A stretch of 34,777 bases of DNA from NCBI GenBank assembly GCA_947452315.1, contig CANGCX010000019.1, positions 1 to 34,777 of the forward strand. Reading direction: 5' to 3'. The notes beneath the pieces are model-generated. The model did no database searches, was not told the origin of the DNA, and saw only the letters and a list, made by a program, of their open reading frames with translations. The DNA comes from Opitutia bacterium (GTDB lineage Bacteria; Verrucomicrobiota; Verrucomicrobiia; Opitutales; Opitutaceae). The first letter of the stretch is position 1; each line of letters begins with the position of its first letter. Position numbers and translations under genes: made by a program. Shown one piece after another: positions 9,071 to 18,333 of the stretch.

Positions 9071-10387
9071 ATGAAAATTCCGCGACCACTATTATTATCG
9101 GCGCTGATTTTTAGTAGCGCGCTCCGAGCCGCGTCGACCAGCGCATTTGTCGACGTCGCCGTTGTCCCAATGGATTCCGAGCGCATCCTCACCCATCAAA
9201 CAGTCCTCGTAACGGGTGATCGGATCGTTCAAGTCGGCTCCACCGCCACAGTCAAAATTCCCGCCGATGCTCAGCGCATCGACGGAGCGGGCAAGTTTCT
9301 CATTCCTGGACTCGGCGAGATGCACGGGCACAACCCACCCCTGGGCTCGTCGCAGGCCTACATCGAAAACGTTTATTTTCTCTTCGTGGCCAATGGCGTC
9401 ACTACTGTGCGCGGCATGCTCGGTTGGCCCGGCCAACTCGAACTCCGCGACCAAGTAAAAGCGGGCGCCATCACTGGCCCTTCGCTGTACCTCGCCGGCC
9501 CGAGCTTCACCGGCAATGGCGCCAACGCCGTACTTTCTGTTGTCGCTGCTGAGGCGCGCGTCCGCCAACAAAAAAAAGAAGGCTGGGATCTGCTCAAAGT
9601 GCATCCTGGCGTGAAACGTGAGGTCTACGATGCCATGGCTAAAACCGCTGACGAGGTTGGGATCCGTTTCGCCGGTCATATCCCCGCCGACGTCGGTCTG
9701 GTCCACGCTATCGAGCGCCGCCAAGAAACCGTGGACCACCTCGACGGCTACATTGAATACCTCGGCGCTGAGAATGCGCCCGTGGATCCCGCCAAGCTTG
9801 CGAAGATCGTGAAACTAACCCGTGAGACGGGCACTGCGGTCGTTCCCACCATGCCTCTTTGGGAAACCATCATCGGCGCCGCCGACTCCGCCGCGCTTTT
9901 GGCTTATCCCGAGCTTCGCTACATGCCCGCCAAGGAAGTCGCTCGCTGGAAATCAGTCTACGAACGTCGCACGTCGGATCCAAAATTCTCCAAACCCCGG
10001 GCCCTGCAAATCGCCGCTAATCGCAAGGTTGTGCTCAAGGCCCTCGCTGATGGCGGCGTCACGATTCTCTTTGGCACCGACGCGCCGCAGGAATTCAGCG
10101 TCCCCGGGTTTTCTATTTATCGCGAGATGCAGGCCAATATCGCCGCCGGCCTCACGCCTTACCAAGTGCTAAGCTCTGCTACAAAAAACGTCGGCGCCTA
10201 CTTTAAATCCAAAGACACTTTCGGTCTCGTCGCCCCCGGCCATCGCGCTGATCTCGTCCTCCTTAACGCCAATCCGCTTACCGACATCGCCCATGTCGCT
10301 CAGCGCGCCGGCGTGATGCTCCGCGGCCGCTGGCTCCCCGAATCCGAACTCCAAGCTGGCCTCGCCAAAATCGCCGCCGCACCTTGA
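9071..10387 (+). CDS. secreted metal-dependent amidohydrolase (imidazolonepropionase/prolidase-like)
   Basis: 438 residues with a cleavable signal peptide (1-20). A binuclear amidohydrolase-superfamily site is visible: HGH at 85-87, a candidate carbamylated lysine K176 (LLKVHPG), H203 (AGHIP), H223 (VDHLDGY) and D337 (GTDAP). The C-terminal VAPGHRADLVLLNANPL is typical of the composite beta domain. Members include imidazolonepropionase-like enzymes and Zn-dependent Xaa-Pro or Xaa-Arg dipeptidases; substrate cannot be read from sequence. As the last gene of a murein-recycling unit (33-bp gap after the amidase), a periplasmic peptidase acting on released peptides is possible, but this is inference. 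It ends 7 bp from the convergent rhamnosidase gene. Confidence 0.88.
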   Translation: MKIPRPLLLSALIFSSALRAASTSAFVDVAVVPMDSERILTHQTVLVTGDRIVQVGSTATVKIPADAQRIDGAGKFLIPGLGEMHGHNPPLGSSQAYIENVYFLFVANGVTTVRGMLGWPGQLELRDQVKAGAITGPSLYLAGPSFTGNGANAVLSVVAAEARVRQQKKEGWDLLKVHPGVKREVYDAMAKTADEVGIRFAGHIPADVGLVHAIERRQETVDHLDGYIEYLGAENAPVDPAKLAKIVKLTRETGTAVVPTMPLWETIIGAADSAALLAYPELRYMPAKEVARWKSVYERRTSDPKFSKPRALQIAANRKVVLKALADGGVTILFGTDAPQEFSVPGFSIYREMQANIAAGLTPYQVLSSATKNVGAYFKSKDTFGLVAPGHRADLVLLNANPLTDIAHVAQRAGVMLRGRWLPESELQAGLAKIAAAP

Positions 10388-10394
10388 AGCCGAC

Positions 10395-13298
10395 TTACTT
10401 TACAACAAAACGATAAGTCCCCGCGCCGACCTCCACGCGCAAATCCTCTCCAGCGGCAACGCATACGCACACTCCGGCGGCTTGATTTAGCGCAACGCCA
10501 CTTTCTGTGGTACGCTCCACGGTGGCCCGAGGTAAAATCACCGCCGCACTCGTGTTCGGCGGCACCGTGACGTCGAGCGTGAAGACTCCATTTTGATTTT
10601 TCCACGAGCTGGCGATCCGACCATGAATTGAATCATAATGCGCTTTTACCCAAAATATTGGCGCCTGATCAGGATTGCTGCCGGCTGACGGTGGCCGCGG
10701 CCGAATTATAATTTTTCGATATCCGACTCCATCTGAATCGATGCCGGCCAGTGAGCGATAAGCCCACTCCATCACCGCGCCAAACGCGTAGTGACTAAAA
10801 CTATTCATCGCAGAATTTTGTAGTCCGTTCGCCCCGCCGAATCCGTGCTCTGTCGTATAACTATCCCAACGCTCCCAAACGGTGTTAGCGCCGTTAACGA
10901 CTTCGTAACCCCAGCTTGGAAATTTTCGGCTCTGAAATAATCGTGTCGCCAGATCGTGCTGCCCGTTTTCCGTCAAGGCCGGCAACAAGGAACGCGTGCC
11001 GAGAAATCCCGTCGCCATGCGAACGTCGTTGCGGGTGATTTTTTCCGCGAGCATCGCCGCCACTTGCGGCCGTTCGGCTTCGGGAATTAGCCCAATCCAA
11101 AGTGCCATCACGTAGGCTGTTTGCGTATCGATCGTGAGCGTGCCGTCGGATTTGCGGTAGGTTTTGTTGAATACCACCTGGGTCTTAGCTCGGCGTGCGC
11201 GGTAGTTCGCTGCTTCGACTGGCCGGCCTATAGCATCCGCCATTTCTGCCATCAATGCACAATCAAGGGCATGGAAACAGGTGTCTAGATATTCGACGGG
11301 TGTAGTCTCTTTAACGTTGAGCCAATCTCCCCACGGGTTGCCCAGACTTGTACCGAGTCCCTCGGGCGTAGTGCTGGCCTGGCGCCAAGCCATAAACCGC
11401 GTCATCGAGTCCCAATGCCGCTCGAGCAGGCGCGTGTCGCCGTACGTTTTCCAAATCGTCCACGGGCAAATAATCCCTGCATCCGTCCAGCCAGTACCAA
11501 AATTTTTACCTGCTGAACCGTGCGCCATCGGATAAGGCGCGTAATCGGGATAAGCGCCAAAGCTACGCTGCGCCTCGGCGACATCGTCGCTCCATTTGGT
11601 AAAAAATGCGGCGACGTCGGCATTAAACGTCGCGGTACGGATGTAAGCCTGCGCGTCACCCATCCAGCCGAGACGTTCGTCGCGCTGTGGGCAGTCGGTG
11701 GGGATTTCCACAAAATTTGCGCGCTGGGTCCATTGGGCATTTTTTCCAAACTGCGTGAGCACCGGATCACTGCATTCAAAATTACCGGCGAGTGGCGTAT
11801 CATTGTGCAGGACAAGACCAGTGATAGTATCAAGCGCGGGCCGCTCCACGAGGCCCGTGAGTTCAACGTATTGAAATCCGTGGTAGGTAAACCGCGGCGA
11901 CCACGTCTCGCCTCCCAAGTCTCCACGTAGTGTATAAAAATCTGTCGCGCGCGCCTTACGGAGATTTTCTGTCATGAGCCGCCCGTCAGGATGCAACATC
12001 TCGCCATAGCGTAAGCGCACCTGTGTACCTGCAGCGCCCTTAATTTTGAGGCGCACGATTCCGGCAAAGTTTTGCCCAAGGTCGAAAAGGTAAACTCCCG
12101 GTGAGGGCTCGGTCAGTTGCTTGGCCGGCATTTCCTGGGTCACGCGGATCGGCGGCGCGGAATAAGCCTGCATTTTTGGCGGCGCTACAAAGCCCAAGTC
12201 TATATCGCGTTGTTCGATTGCGTCGGAATACAGTGCACGAGCGCGAGGGTTGGTTTCAGCGCGCACTGCCGGTGTCCAATCGGCGGCTTCATAACCTGGC
12301 GTAGCCCAACCGCTCAATTCAGCCCGCGCGTCGTAGGCCTCACCCATAATGAGATCCGCTTCACGCGTGGGCCCGCGATCTGTGACGCGCCACGTTGCAT
12401 CGGTACCAAAGGTTTCATGCGTACCGTCGGCATAATCGATTTCTAACTGCGCCCGGAGCGCGGGTGTCTTGCCGTAAAAATATCGCCCCACTTTATTTGG
12501 CCCGTAACCCACAAGGAGCCCGTAGCCGACGTAGCCGGCATACCAACCATCGGCCACAACCGCACCTAGCACATTAGCGGCACCGCTCCGCAGCAACGCG
12601 GTCACATCATGTGACCGATAATAAGCGCGCTGCAAATAATCAGACCAGCCAGGCTGAAAAAAGGCATCACCCACTCGTTGGCCGTTACAATAAAGGTCGT
12701 AGAGCCCGAGCGCTGACGCATAGATGACTGCGCGACGCACTGTTTTTGGTGCCGTAAATTCTTTTCGGAAATGCCGCGGTGGCGGCAAATGCAATTTCGC
12801 ACGGTCCATGTGCAGCGGCTCGTGATCGCGCTGCGCGATCCAGGCTGCCGTCCAATCCTCTGGTTGTAACAAACCCATCGTCCAACGCGCAACCGGACTC
12901 CACCCCGAGACTTGATTCAGCTCGTCCCAGATGCGCACCTGCCAAAAGCACTCCGCTCGTGAAACCAGGGCTTTTCCCGCGTAAACCACTTGATTAGACA
13001 TAGCGCCATCCACGCGGCCACTATCCCAAAGGTTTGCCTCGCCCCGTGTGAGCTTTTCTGCGCTCGAAGCCACGCGGATCTGAGCCGCGATTTGAGCGAT
13101 TCCGCGGCGCTCGGACTCCAAACGCCAAGAAAGACGCGGCAACCGCACGTCAATTCCTTCGGGTTCACTCAGATACTCGCAACGCAATCCCTTCACGACG
13201 ACGGGTTGAGACTGTGGCACCTCCGCGGCGAGGCCTAAGCCGACGCTCAAAAAAAACGAGGGTATGAGTTTTAAGGCTAACAGCAGCGACGATTTCAT
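10395..13298 (-). CDS. GH78 alpha-L-rhamnosidase, secreted
   Basis: 967 residues from the ATG at 13298, where a signal peptide begins (MKSSLLLALKLIPSFFL...); the frame extends upstream to 13382 without homology. The domain order is typical of GH78: an N-terminal fibronectin-like domain (LRCEYLSEPEGIDVRLPRLSW), beta-sandwich modules with RVGDAFFQPGWSDY, an (alpha/alpha)6 catalytic domain and a C-terminal beta-sandwich. The general acid is probably E541 in QRDERLGWMGD, and the base E809 in VWERWDSY. It would release terminal alpha-L-rhamnose from plant, algal or bacterial glycans outside the cytoplasm. It is last in the minus-strand unit after murQ, the GHL10 hydrolase and the AmpG-like permease (64-bp gap), an unusual setting for a rhamnosidase. 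Confidence 0.94.
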   Translation of the reverse strand: MKSSLLLALKLIPSFFLSVGLGLAAEVPQSQPVVVKGLRCEYLSEPEGIDVRLPRLSWRLESERRGIAQIAAQIRVASSAEKLTRGEANLWDSGRVDGAMSNQVVYAGKALVSRAECFWQVRIWDELNQVSGWSPVARWTMGLLQPEDWTAAWIAQRDHEPLHMDRAKLHLPPPRHFRKEFTAPKTVRRAVIYASALGLYDLYCNGQRVGDAFFQPGWSDYLQRAYYRSHDVTALLRSGAANVLGAVVADGWYAGYVGYGLLVGYGPNKVGRYFYGKTPALRAQLEIDYADGTHETFGTDATWRVTDRGPTREADLIMGEAYDARAELSGWATPGYEAADWTPAVRAETNPRARALYSDAIEQRDIDLGFVAPPKMQAYSAPPIRVTQEMPAKQLTEPSPGVYLFDLGQNFAGIVRLKIKGAAGTQVRLRYGEMLHPDGRLMTENLRKARATDFYTLRGDLGGETWSPRFTYHGFQYVELTGLVERPALDTITGLVLHNDTPLAGNFECSDPVLTQFGKNAQWTQRANFVEIPTDCPQRDERLGWMGDAQAYIRTATFNADVAAFFTKWSDDVAEAQRSFGAYPDYAPYPMAHGSAGKNFGTGWTDAGIICPWTIWKTYGDTRLLERHWDSMTRFMAWRQASTTPEGLGTSLGNPWGDWLNVKETTPVEYLDTCFHALDCALMAEMADAIGRPVEAANYRARRAKTQVVFNKTYRKSDGTLTIDTQTAYVMALWIGLIPEAERPQVAAMLAEKITRNDVRMATGFLGTRSLLPALTENGQHDLATRLFQSRKFPSWGYEVVNGANTVWERWDSYTTEHGFGGANGLQNSAMNSFSHYAFGAVMEWAYRSLAGIDSDGVGYRKIIIRPRPPSAGSNPDQAPIFWVKAHYDSIHGRIASSWKNQNGVFTLDVTVPPNTSAAVILPRATVERTTESGVALNQAAGVCVCVAAGEDLRVEVGAGTYRFVVK

Positions 13299-13362
13299 AT
13301 GACGGAAAACCGCCCACCTCCAAAAGGGTGACGGTCTACAGGAACGTTTAAACTTGCAGAGG

Positions 13363-14640
13363 TTAAGGTGTTTTTTTGCCAAACGTGGGCTCGATCTTGA
13401 TCAACGCCGTCGCTGCGAACGACGGAATCGTCGCGACCAAGACCCAGGTAAAAAATTTTACATAACCGAGCTGATCCTGAATCCAGCCAGCTGCCATTCC
13501 CGGCAACATCATGCCGAGCGCCATAAAGCCGGTGCAAATCGCGTAGTGCGCAGTTTGGTTTTCTCCGCGCGCAATCATGATCATATAAAGCATATAGGCC
13601 GCGAACCCGAAGCCGTAACCAAACTGTTCCACCGCGAGAAGGCTGCTGATCAAAACCACACTGCTTGGTTGGACGAGCGCGAGGTAGATAAAAACCAGGT
13701 TGGGTAAGTTCATCGCTAAAATCATCGGCCACAAAAGGCGCTTGAGGCCATAAACCGAAATGATCCAGCCGCCCAAAATTCCGCCGATGGTAAGCGCTGC
13801 TACGCCGACCGTTCCGTAAACGAGCCCCACTTGTTGCGTGGTCAATCCGAGCCCACCCACATCGCGACCATCTAGCAGAAACGGCGTAACGAGTTTCAAC
13901 GCCTGTGATTCCGCAAAGCGGTAAAGTAATAAGAATCCGAGCGCCGACCCGATGCCGGGTTTTTTAAAAAACAGAACAAAAACGCGGGCGAAATCACCCC
14001 ATAGTTGTCCGGTGCGCGGGGCCGCCCGATCCGCCGCCGGCTTGGGCAGCACGAAGAAATGATACAACCCCGCGAGCACAAAAAAAACCGCGAGCACCAG
14101 AAACACCATCGACCACGCCTGCGTGAAACTACCCAGGGTCTGCGACAGGTAACCTGCCAAATATACGAGTCCACCCTGACCGGATAGGGTCGCCATCCGA
14201 TAAAACGTGCTACGCACCCCGACAAACGCCGCCTGTCGATGCGGCGGCATCGCGAGTAGATAAAATCCGTCCGCCGCAATGTCGTGGGTCGCGGAGCTAA
14301 ATGCTAACAACCAAAATACCGCCAACGAGGCCTGGAAATACGCCGGCCCGGGCAAGGTCAACGCCACGGCCGCGAGGGCTCCGCCGATACCAATCTGTAG
14401 CGAGACGATCCAAAAGCGCTTCGTGCGAAACAGCTCCACCAGCGGCGACCACAGCGGCTTGATCACCCATGGTAGATAAAGCCAGCTCGTGTAGAGCGCG
14501 ATATCCGTATTGGAAACCTTAAGGTTTTTATACATGACGACGGCTAGCGTCATCACGACGACGTAAGGAATACCTTGGCAAAAATACAGTGAGGGAATCC
14601 AGCGCCAGACGTTAGGAATTTTCGGTGCAGGAGTTTCCAT
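13363..14640 (-). CDS. ampG: AmpG-like MFS muropeptide permease
   Basis: 425 residues from the ATG at 14640; a longer frame from 14694 would overlap the upstream gene. About 12 hydrophobic segments are visible. The N-terminus reads SLYFCQGIPYVVV, then SNTDIALYTSWLYLPWVIKP, which is characteristic of AmpG-type major facilitator permeases of Bacteroidota and Verrucomicrobiota. SSATHDIAADGFYL follows in the fourth or fifth helix region. AmpG imports GlcNAc-anhydroMurNAc and its peptides across the inner membrane. It lies between the GHL10 glycan hydrolase (16-bp gap) and the rhamnosidase, and in the same operon as murQ, which supports this role. Transport of other disaccharides cannot be excluded. 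Confidence 0.88.
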   Translation of the reverse strand: METPAPKIPNVWRWIPSLYFCQGIPYVVVMTLAVVMYKNLKVSNTDIALYTSWLYLPWVIKPLWSPLVELFRTKRFWIVSLQIGIGGALAAVALTLPGPAYFQASLAVFWLLAFSSATHDIAADGFYLLAMPPHRQAAFVGVRSTFYRMATLSGQGGLVYLAGYLSQTLGSFTQAWSMVFLVLAVFFVLAGLYHFFVLPKPAADRAAPRTGQLWGDFARVFVLFFKKPGIGSALGFLLLYRFAESQALKLVTPFLLDGRDVGGLGLTTQQVGLVYGTVGVAALTIGGILGGWIISVYGLKRLLWPMILAMNLPNLVFIYLALVQPSSVVLISSLLAVEQFGYGFGFAAYMLYMIMIARGENQTAHYAICTGFMALGMMLPGMAAGWIQDQLGYVKFFTWVLVATIPSFAATALIKIEPTFGKKTP

Positions 14641-14656
14641 GGGGTAAATGGGGGGG

Positions 14657-16219
14657 TTAAGAACTAGAATCCGTGGCGAGGTCCAACCGTACACGCGGAC
14701 TTTCGTTGCCCACAGCGTCGACCGCGGTCACGACGACGCACTTGAGTTTACCGAGCTTCAAATCGGCGCCTAAGCTTAAACGCGTATCGGAAGCGCGTTG
14801 CACCGAAAATTTCCAGTGTTCGCCGTACAATCGCCACACGGCGAAGGCGACCACGGGTTTCCCCTTTCCAGCAATGATCGTAGCCGTCTGCGTTGTAGGC
14901 GCGTGCTTGAGTGTGACCGCGGGTGGTTGGATAGGGTCGAGCCAAGGCGTCGCCGGCACGAGCGCATCTTGGGCGTAGGGCCCAGTGCTCAGCCGCGCAT
15001 CTATCCCTCGTCGCCCTTGCAGCAGCGCGATCATACTAAAATGAATGTGTCCGGTCGCACCACGCTGCGCCCTTGTGAGATCGATCTGACGGGTGATCTC
15101 GTCGGGCGACCACGACTTCGGTGTGTCGTTGATCGAGCTCGTAAACAAACCTGGCCAAATGTGGCGCTGAGCGGGATTGCGCTCGGTCCAATAGTTTAAC
15201 AACACCCCAAAATCCTGCGCTTTTTTTTCCTTTGGCCAGTAAAGCTGCGGCGCGAGGTAATCGAGCCAGCCTTTTTCCAACCACAATTCCACATCAGCGT
15301 AGAGTTTATCGTATTGGCTAAAACCTACGATACCGCGCGGCCGAAGCTGCGGGCGACCGATACCAAAAGGGCTTACGCCAAATCGCACGCACGGCTTAAT
15401 TGTGTGGATCGTGCTGTAGATTTTTTCCACCAGCTGATTCACCTGTTGGCGACGCCACTCCGCACGCTGCGTCTTGCCACCCGTCGCGCGATAGCGTTGC
15501 CACGCGGGTTCATCAGGAAAATCCAGCTCGGACGCGGTGGCGGATTTTATCACCGGAGAACCCGCTGATGCGGTTGCGGGAGCTGCAATGGGATACGGAT
15601 AAAAATAATCGTCGATGTGCACGCCATCAATGTCGTAGCGACGCACAACGTCGCTGATCACTTCAAGCGTGCGGTGAACCGCGAAGGGCTCAGCCGGATC
15701 CATCCAGAGCAAGTCACCGTAAGCTTTCACCGCCTCGGGGTTTGTTTGAGCGATGTGCGTTACCGCGAGTGGAGATTTGGCGGTGTTATGGCGAGCGCGG
15801 TAAGGATTAAACCACGCATGCAACTCGAGCCCACGCCGGTGTGCTTCCGACACCCAAAACTCCAGCGGATCATAAAACGGCGTCGGGGCCCTACCTTGTG
15901 CACCCGTCAAATACTCCGACCACGGCTCCAGCTCCGAGGCATACAAGGCATCGGCGGCCGGACGCACCTGAAGAATGATCGCGTTGAGTTTCAACGCCTG
16001 GGCGCGTTCCAAAATTGCGAGCGCCTCAGCGCGTTGTTGTTCAACGGGTAGGCCGGGTTTACTCGGCCAATCGATGTTCGCCACGGTGGCGACCCATACT
16101 GCGCGAAATTCTCTCGGCGCCGGCGGCGGATTTTTGTCCTGATCAAAAAAATACCAAGCCAGCACGAGTCCAATGAGACTCACGATCAACGCACTAAGAA
16201 CCCGCCGTAAGCGTTTCAT
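14657..16219 (-). CDS. GHL10-family glycan hydrolase (DigH/YngK-like)
   Basis: 520 residues. One N-terminal membrane helix (about 8-24) with a basic start suggests an inner-membrane anchor or uncleaved signal; there is no lipobox. The catalytic domain follows directly: EFRAVWVATVANIDWPS (37-53), LQVRPAADALY (83-93), HAWFNPYRAR (134-143) and DGVHIDDYFYPYP (198-210, acidic pair D203-D204). These are the PF02638/DUF187 signatures. The E. coli member DigH (YddW) cleaves peptide-free peptidoglycan strands. The C-terminal ~110 residues (from about 410) look like a fibronectin-type domain. It is sandwiched between murQ (18-bp gap) and the AmpG-like gene, supporting a role in generating murein saccharides. 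Confidence 0.88.
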   Translation of the reverse strand: MKRLRRVLSALIVSLIGLVLAWYFFDQDKNPPPAPREFRAVWVATVANIDWPSKPGLPVEQQRAEALAILERAQALKLNAIILQVRPAADALYASELEPWSEYLTGAQGRAPTPFYDPLEFWVSEAHRRGLELHAWFNPYRARHNTAKSPLAVTHIAQTNPEAVKAYGDLLWMDPAEPFAVHRTLEVISDVVRRYDIDGVHIDDYFYPYPIAAPATASAGSPVIKSATASELDFPDEPAWQRYRATGGKTQRAEWRRQQVNQLVEKIYSTIHTIKPCVRFGVSPFGIGRPQLRPRGIVGFSQYDKLYADVELWLEKGWLDYLAPQLYWPKEKKAQDFGVLLNYWTERNPAQRHIWPGLFTSSINDTPKSWSPDEITRQIDLTRAQRGATGHIHFSMIALLQGRRGIDARLSTGPYAQDALVPATPWLDPIQPPAVTLKHAPTTQTATIIAGKGKPVVAFAVWRLYGEHWKFSVQRASDTRLSLGADLKLGKLKCVVVTAVDAVGNESPRVRLDLATDSSS

Positions 16220-16237
16220 TCCATTAAACGCGAGTGA

Positions 16238-17122
16238 TCACGCCTTCAAAATCGCACGGCGCACATCGCCGGCCACGGCATCGAGTGCGGCCTGAGCAGC
16301 GGTGACGTTGGTTTTTAAGTGCAGCGCCACGATCGCGGTTTTCACCTTATAACCGCATTGCTCGAGCGTACTTTTCGCGGTGGCTTCATCGGCGCCGGTC
16401 GCGCGCACTGTCAACGCGATCGCGCGGCGGAAGAGTTTCGCGTTGGTCGGCATGACATCGACCATAAGGTTGCCGTAAACTTTGTGTAGCCGGACCATGA
16501 TCGCGCTGGAGAGCGTATTGAGAAAAATTTTCTGAGCCGTTCCAGCCTTCAAACGTGTACTGCCGGAAATCGTTTCGCTCCCCGTATCGAGCGTGATACC
16601 AATCTCTGCTGCGGCTACGACGGGTGAATCAGGATTATTAGCCGCGCCGATTGTAAGAAGCCCCGCAGCCCGACCCGCTTCGAGCGCCCCCAAGACGTAC
16701 GGCGTAGCTCCTGAAGCTGCGAGGCCGATCAAGACGTCGTTGCTGGTGGGATTCGTGGCGTGGACATCAGCGGCGCCTTGCGCGCGGTTATCTTCGGCGC
16801 CTTCCACGGCTTCAAATAACGCCGCGCGTCCGCCGGCGAGCAACGCCACGACGCGATCCTTGGGCCAACTAAACGTCGGCCACAGTTCAACACTGTCGAG
16901 CAGCCCGAGTCGTCCGGAGGTGCCGGCGCCGGCATAAATCAAACGCCCACCGGACGCGATGCGGGGCGCGGCGGCATCCACCGCCCGCGCGATGTGTGCG
17001 GCGGCCGTGTGAACGACTTGCGCCGCGTGGACTTGGTCAGCCGTAAAGGCGCGGATCAAATCCGTCGTCGCATAACGGTCGAGGTCGGGGTGCTGGCCGC
17101 TGGGAGTTTCCGTGTTCAACAT
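16238..17122 (-). CDS. murQ: N-acetylmuramic acid 6-phosphate etherase
   Basis: 294 residues from the ATG at 17122, close to the 298 of E. coli MurQ; a start at 17161 would add 13 non-homologous residues. It cleaves the lactyl ether of MurNAc-6-P to give GlcNAc-6-P and D-lactate in the cytoplasm. A SIS-domain phosphosugar site GAGTSGRLG lies at 65-73. The catalytic Glu is E79 in DSVELWPT, aligned with SECPPT of E. coli, and AVEGAED lies at 105-111. GSTRLKAGTAQK and VYGNLMVDVMPTNAKL are further family signatures. It is first in a four-gene operon (murQ, GHL10, AmpG-like, GH78), and divergent from anmK, whose product makes its substrate, with about 60 bp between start codons. Confidence 0.96.
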   Translation of the reverse strand: MLNTETPSGQHPDLDRYATTDLIRAFTADQVHAAQVVHTAAAHIARAVDAAAPRIASGGRLIYAGAGTSGRLGLLDSVELWPTFSWPKDRVVALLAGGRAALFEAVEGAEDNRAQGAADVHATNPTSNDVLIGLAASGATPYVLGALEAGRAAGLLTIGAANNPDSPVVAAAEIGITLDTGSETISGSTRLKAGTAQKIFLNTLSSAIMVRLHKVYGNLMVDVMPTNAKLFRRAIALTVRATGADEATAKSTLEQCGYKVKTAIVALHLKTNVTAAQAALDAVAGDVRRAILKA

Positions 17123-17181
17123 CGGTGCGGAGAGATTCCCGCGTTGCCGCGTTCGATTCAACTGCTCATTTCACCTTACCC

Positions 17182-18333
17182 GTGGATCGTCCTCCTCTAA
17201 CTACCAGTCCTTCGCCCTCCGCCGAGCTCTACGTCGGTGCACTTTCTGGCACCAGTGTGGACGGAGTCGATGTCGCGCTGGTACGTTTTGAGCCACAGCC
17301 CACCCTCGTTGCTTCGCATTCGCTCGCATTTCCTGCGGCCTTGCGCAGCGAATTGCTCGCGCTCTGTGTCCCGGGAGACAACGAGATCGATCGCCTCGGG
17401 CGGGCCGATGTCGCCCTTGGCCAACTTTTCGCTCAAGCCGTCAACGAACTCCTCGCGCAGGCCGGTGTCGCTCCCAGCGCGGTCCGCGCAATCGGCAGCC
17501 ACGGGCAAACGATCCGCCACCGACCCGGCTTCACGCCCGCATTCACTCTCCAGATCGGCGATCCTAACGTCATCGCTGCGGCTACCGGCATTCCAGTCGC
17601 CGCCGATTTCCGCCGCAAAGACGTCGCGCTCGGCGGGCAAGGCGCGCCGCTCGTTCCAGCCTTTCACGACGCAATTTTTCGCGATGCCCGAAGCGACCGT
17701 GTCGTTATCAACATCGGCGGCATCGCCAATCTCACCGCCTTACCCGCTGCCCCGACCGCGCCTGTCCTCGGTTTCGACACGGGGCCCGGCAACACGTTGC
17801 TTGATGCCTGGAGCCGACGCGTCCTAGACGCGCCGATGGACCGCGATGGCGCTCTCGCCGCCCGCGGCCGCGTCGTGCCGGCATTACTGAGTGCTTTACT
17901 CGCCGAGCCTTATTTCGCCCAAGCCGCCCCGAAGAGCACCGGCCCTGAGCATTTTTCCATGGCTTGGCTCAAGCGTCACCTCGACGCCCTGCCCGCGCCA
18001 CCCAGCGAGGCCGACGTACAAGCAACCCTCCTGGCCCTGACCGCGGAGTCGATTGCGGCGGCGATAGAGTCTCTCCCGCAACTCACGCGGCCGGATATTT
18101 TTATTTGCGGTGGTGGCGCGCGTAATCCGGTCCTGCTAGGAGCCTTGCGTGCGCGTTTGCCCACCAACCGCGTGGATACGACTGAGGCGTTGGGCGTTTC
18201 CCCTAGCTGGGTCGAAGCCCTCGCTTTCGCCTGGCTCGCCCGCCAACGCTGGCACGCCCTCCCCGGCAATGCCCCGGCCGTTACGGGCGCGAGCCGCCCT
18301 GCTGTCCTAGGCGGACTTTTTTTGCCGGAATGA
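17182..18333 (+). CDS. anmK: anhydro-N-acetylmuramic acid kinase
   Basis: 383 residues from a GTG at 17182, preferred because the next upstream ATG (17125) would lie almost at the murQ start and add a non-homologous leader; family proteins are about 370-390 residues. AnmK opens and phosphorylates 1,6-anhydroMurNAc to MurNAc-6-P with ATP. ASKHA-fold signatures are visible: GALSGTSVDGVDVAL (19-33), GSHGQTIRH (105-113), DFRRKDVALGGQGAPLVP (142-159, with the catalytic Asp), NIGGIANLT, GFDTGPGNTLLD and ICGGGARNP near the C-terminus. Its stop overlaps the next gene's start in ATGA (18330-18333). The short region shared with murQ probably holds both promoters. Confidence 0.95.
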   Translation: MDRPPLTTSPSPSAELYVGALSGTSVDGVDVALVRFEPQPTLVASHSLAFPAALRSELLALCVPGDNEIDRLGRADVALGQLFAQAVNELLAQAGVAPSAVRAIGSHGQTIRHRPGFTPAFTLQIGDPNVIAAATGIPVAADFRRKDVALGGQGAPLVPAFHDAIFRDARSDRVVINIGGIANLTALPAAPTAPVLGFDTGPGNTLLDAWSRRVLDAPMDRDGALAARGRVVPALLSALLAEPYFAQAAPKSTGPEHFSMAWLKRHLDALPAPPSEADVQATLLALTAESIAAAIESLPQLTRPDIFICGGGARNPVLLGALRARLPTNRVDTTEALGVSPSWVEALAFAWLARQRWHALPGNAPAVTGASRPAVLGGLFLPE

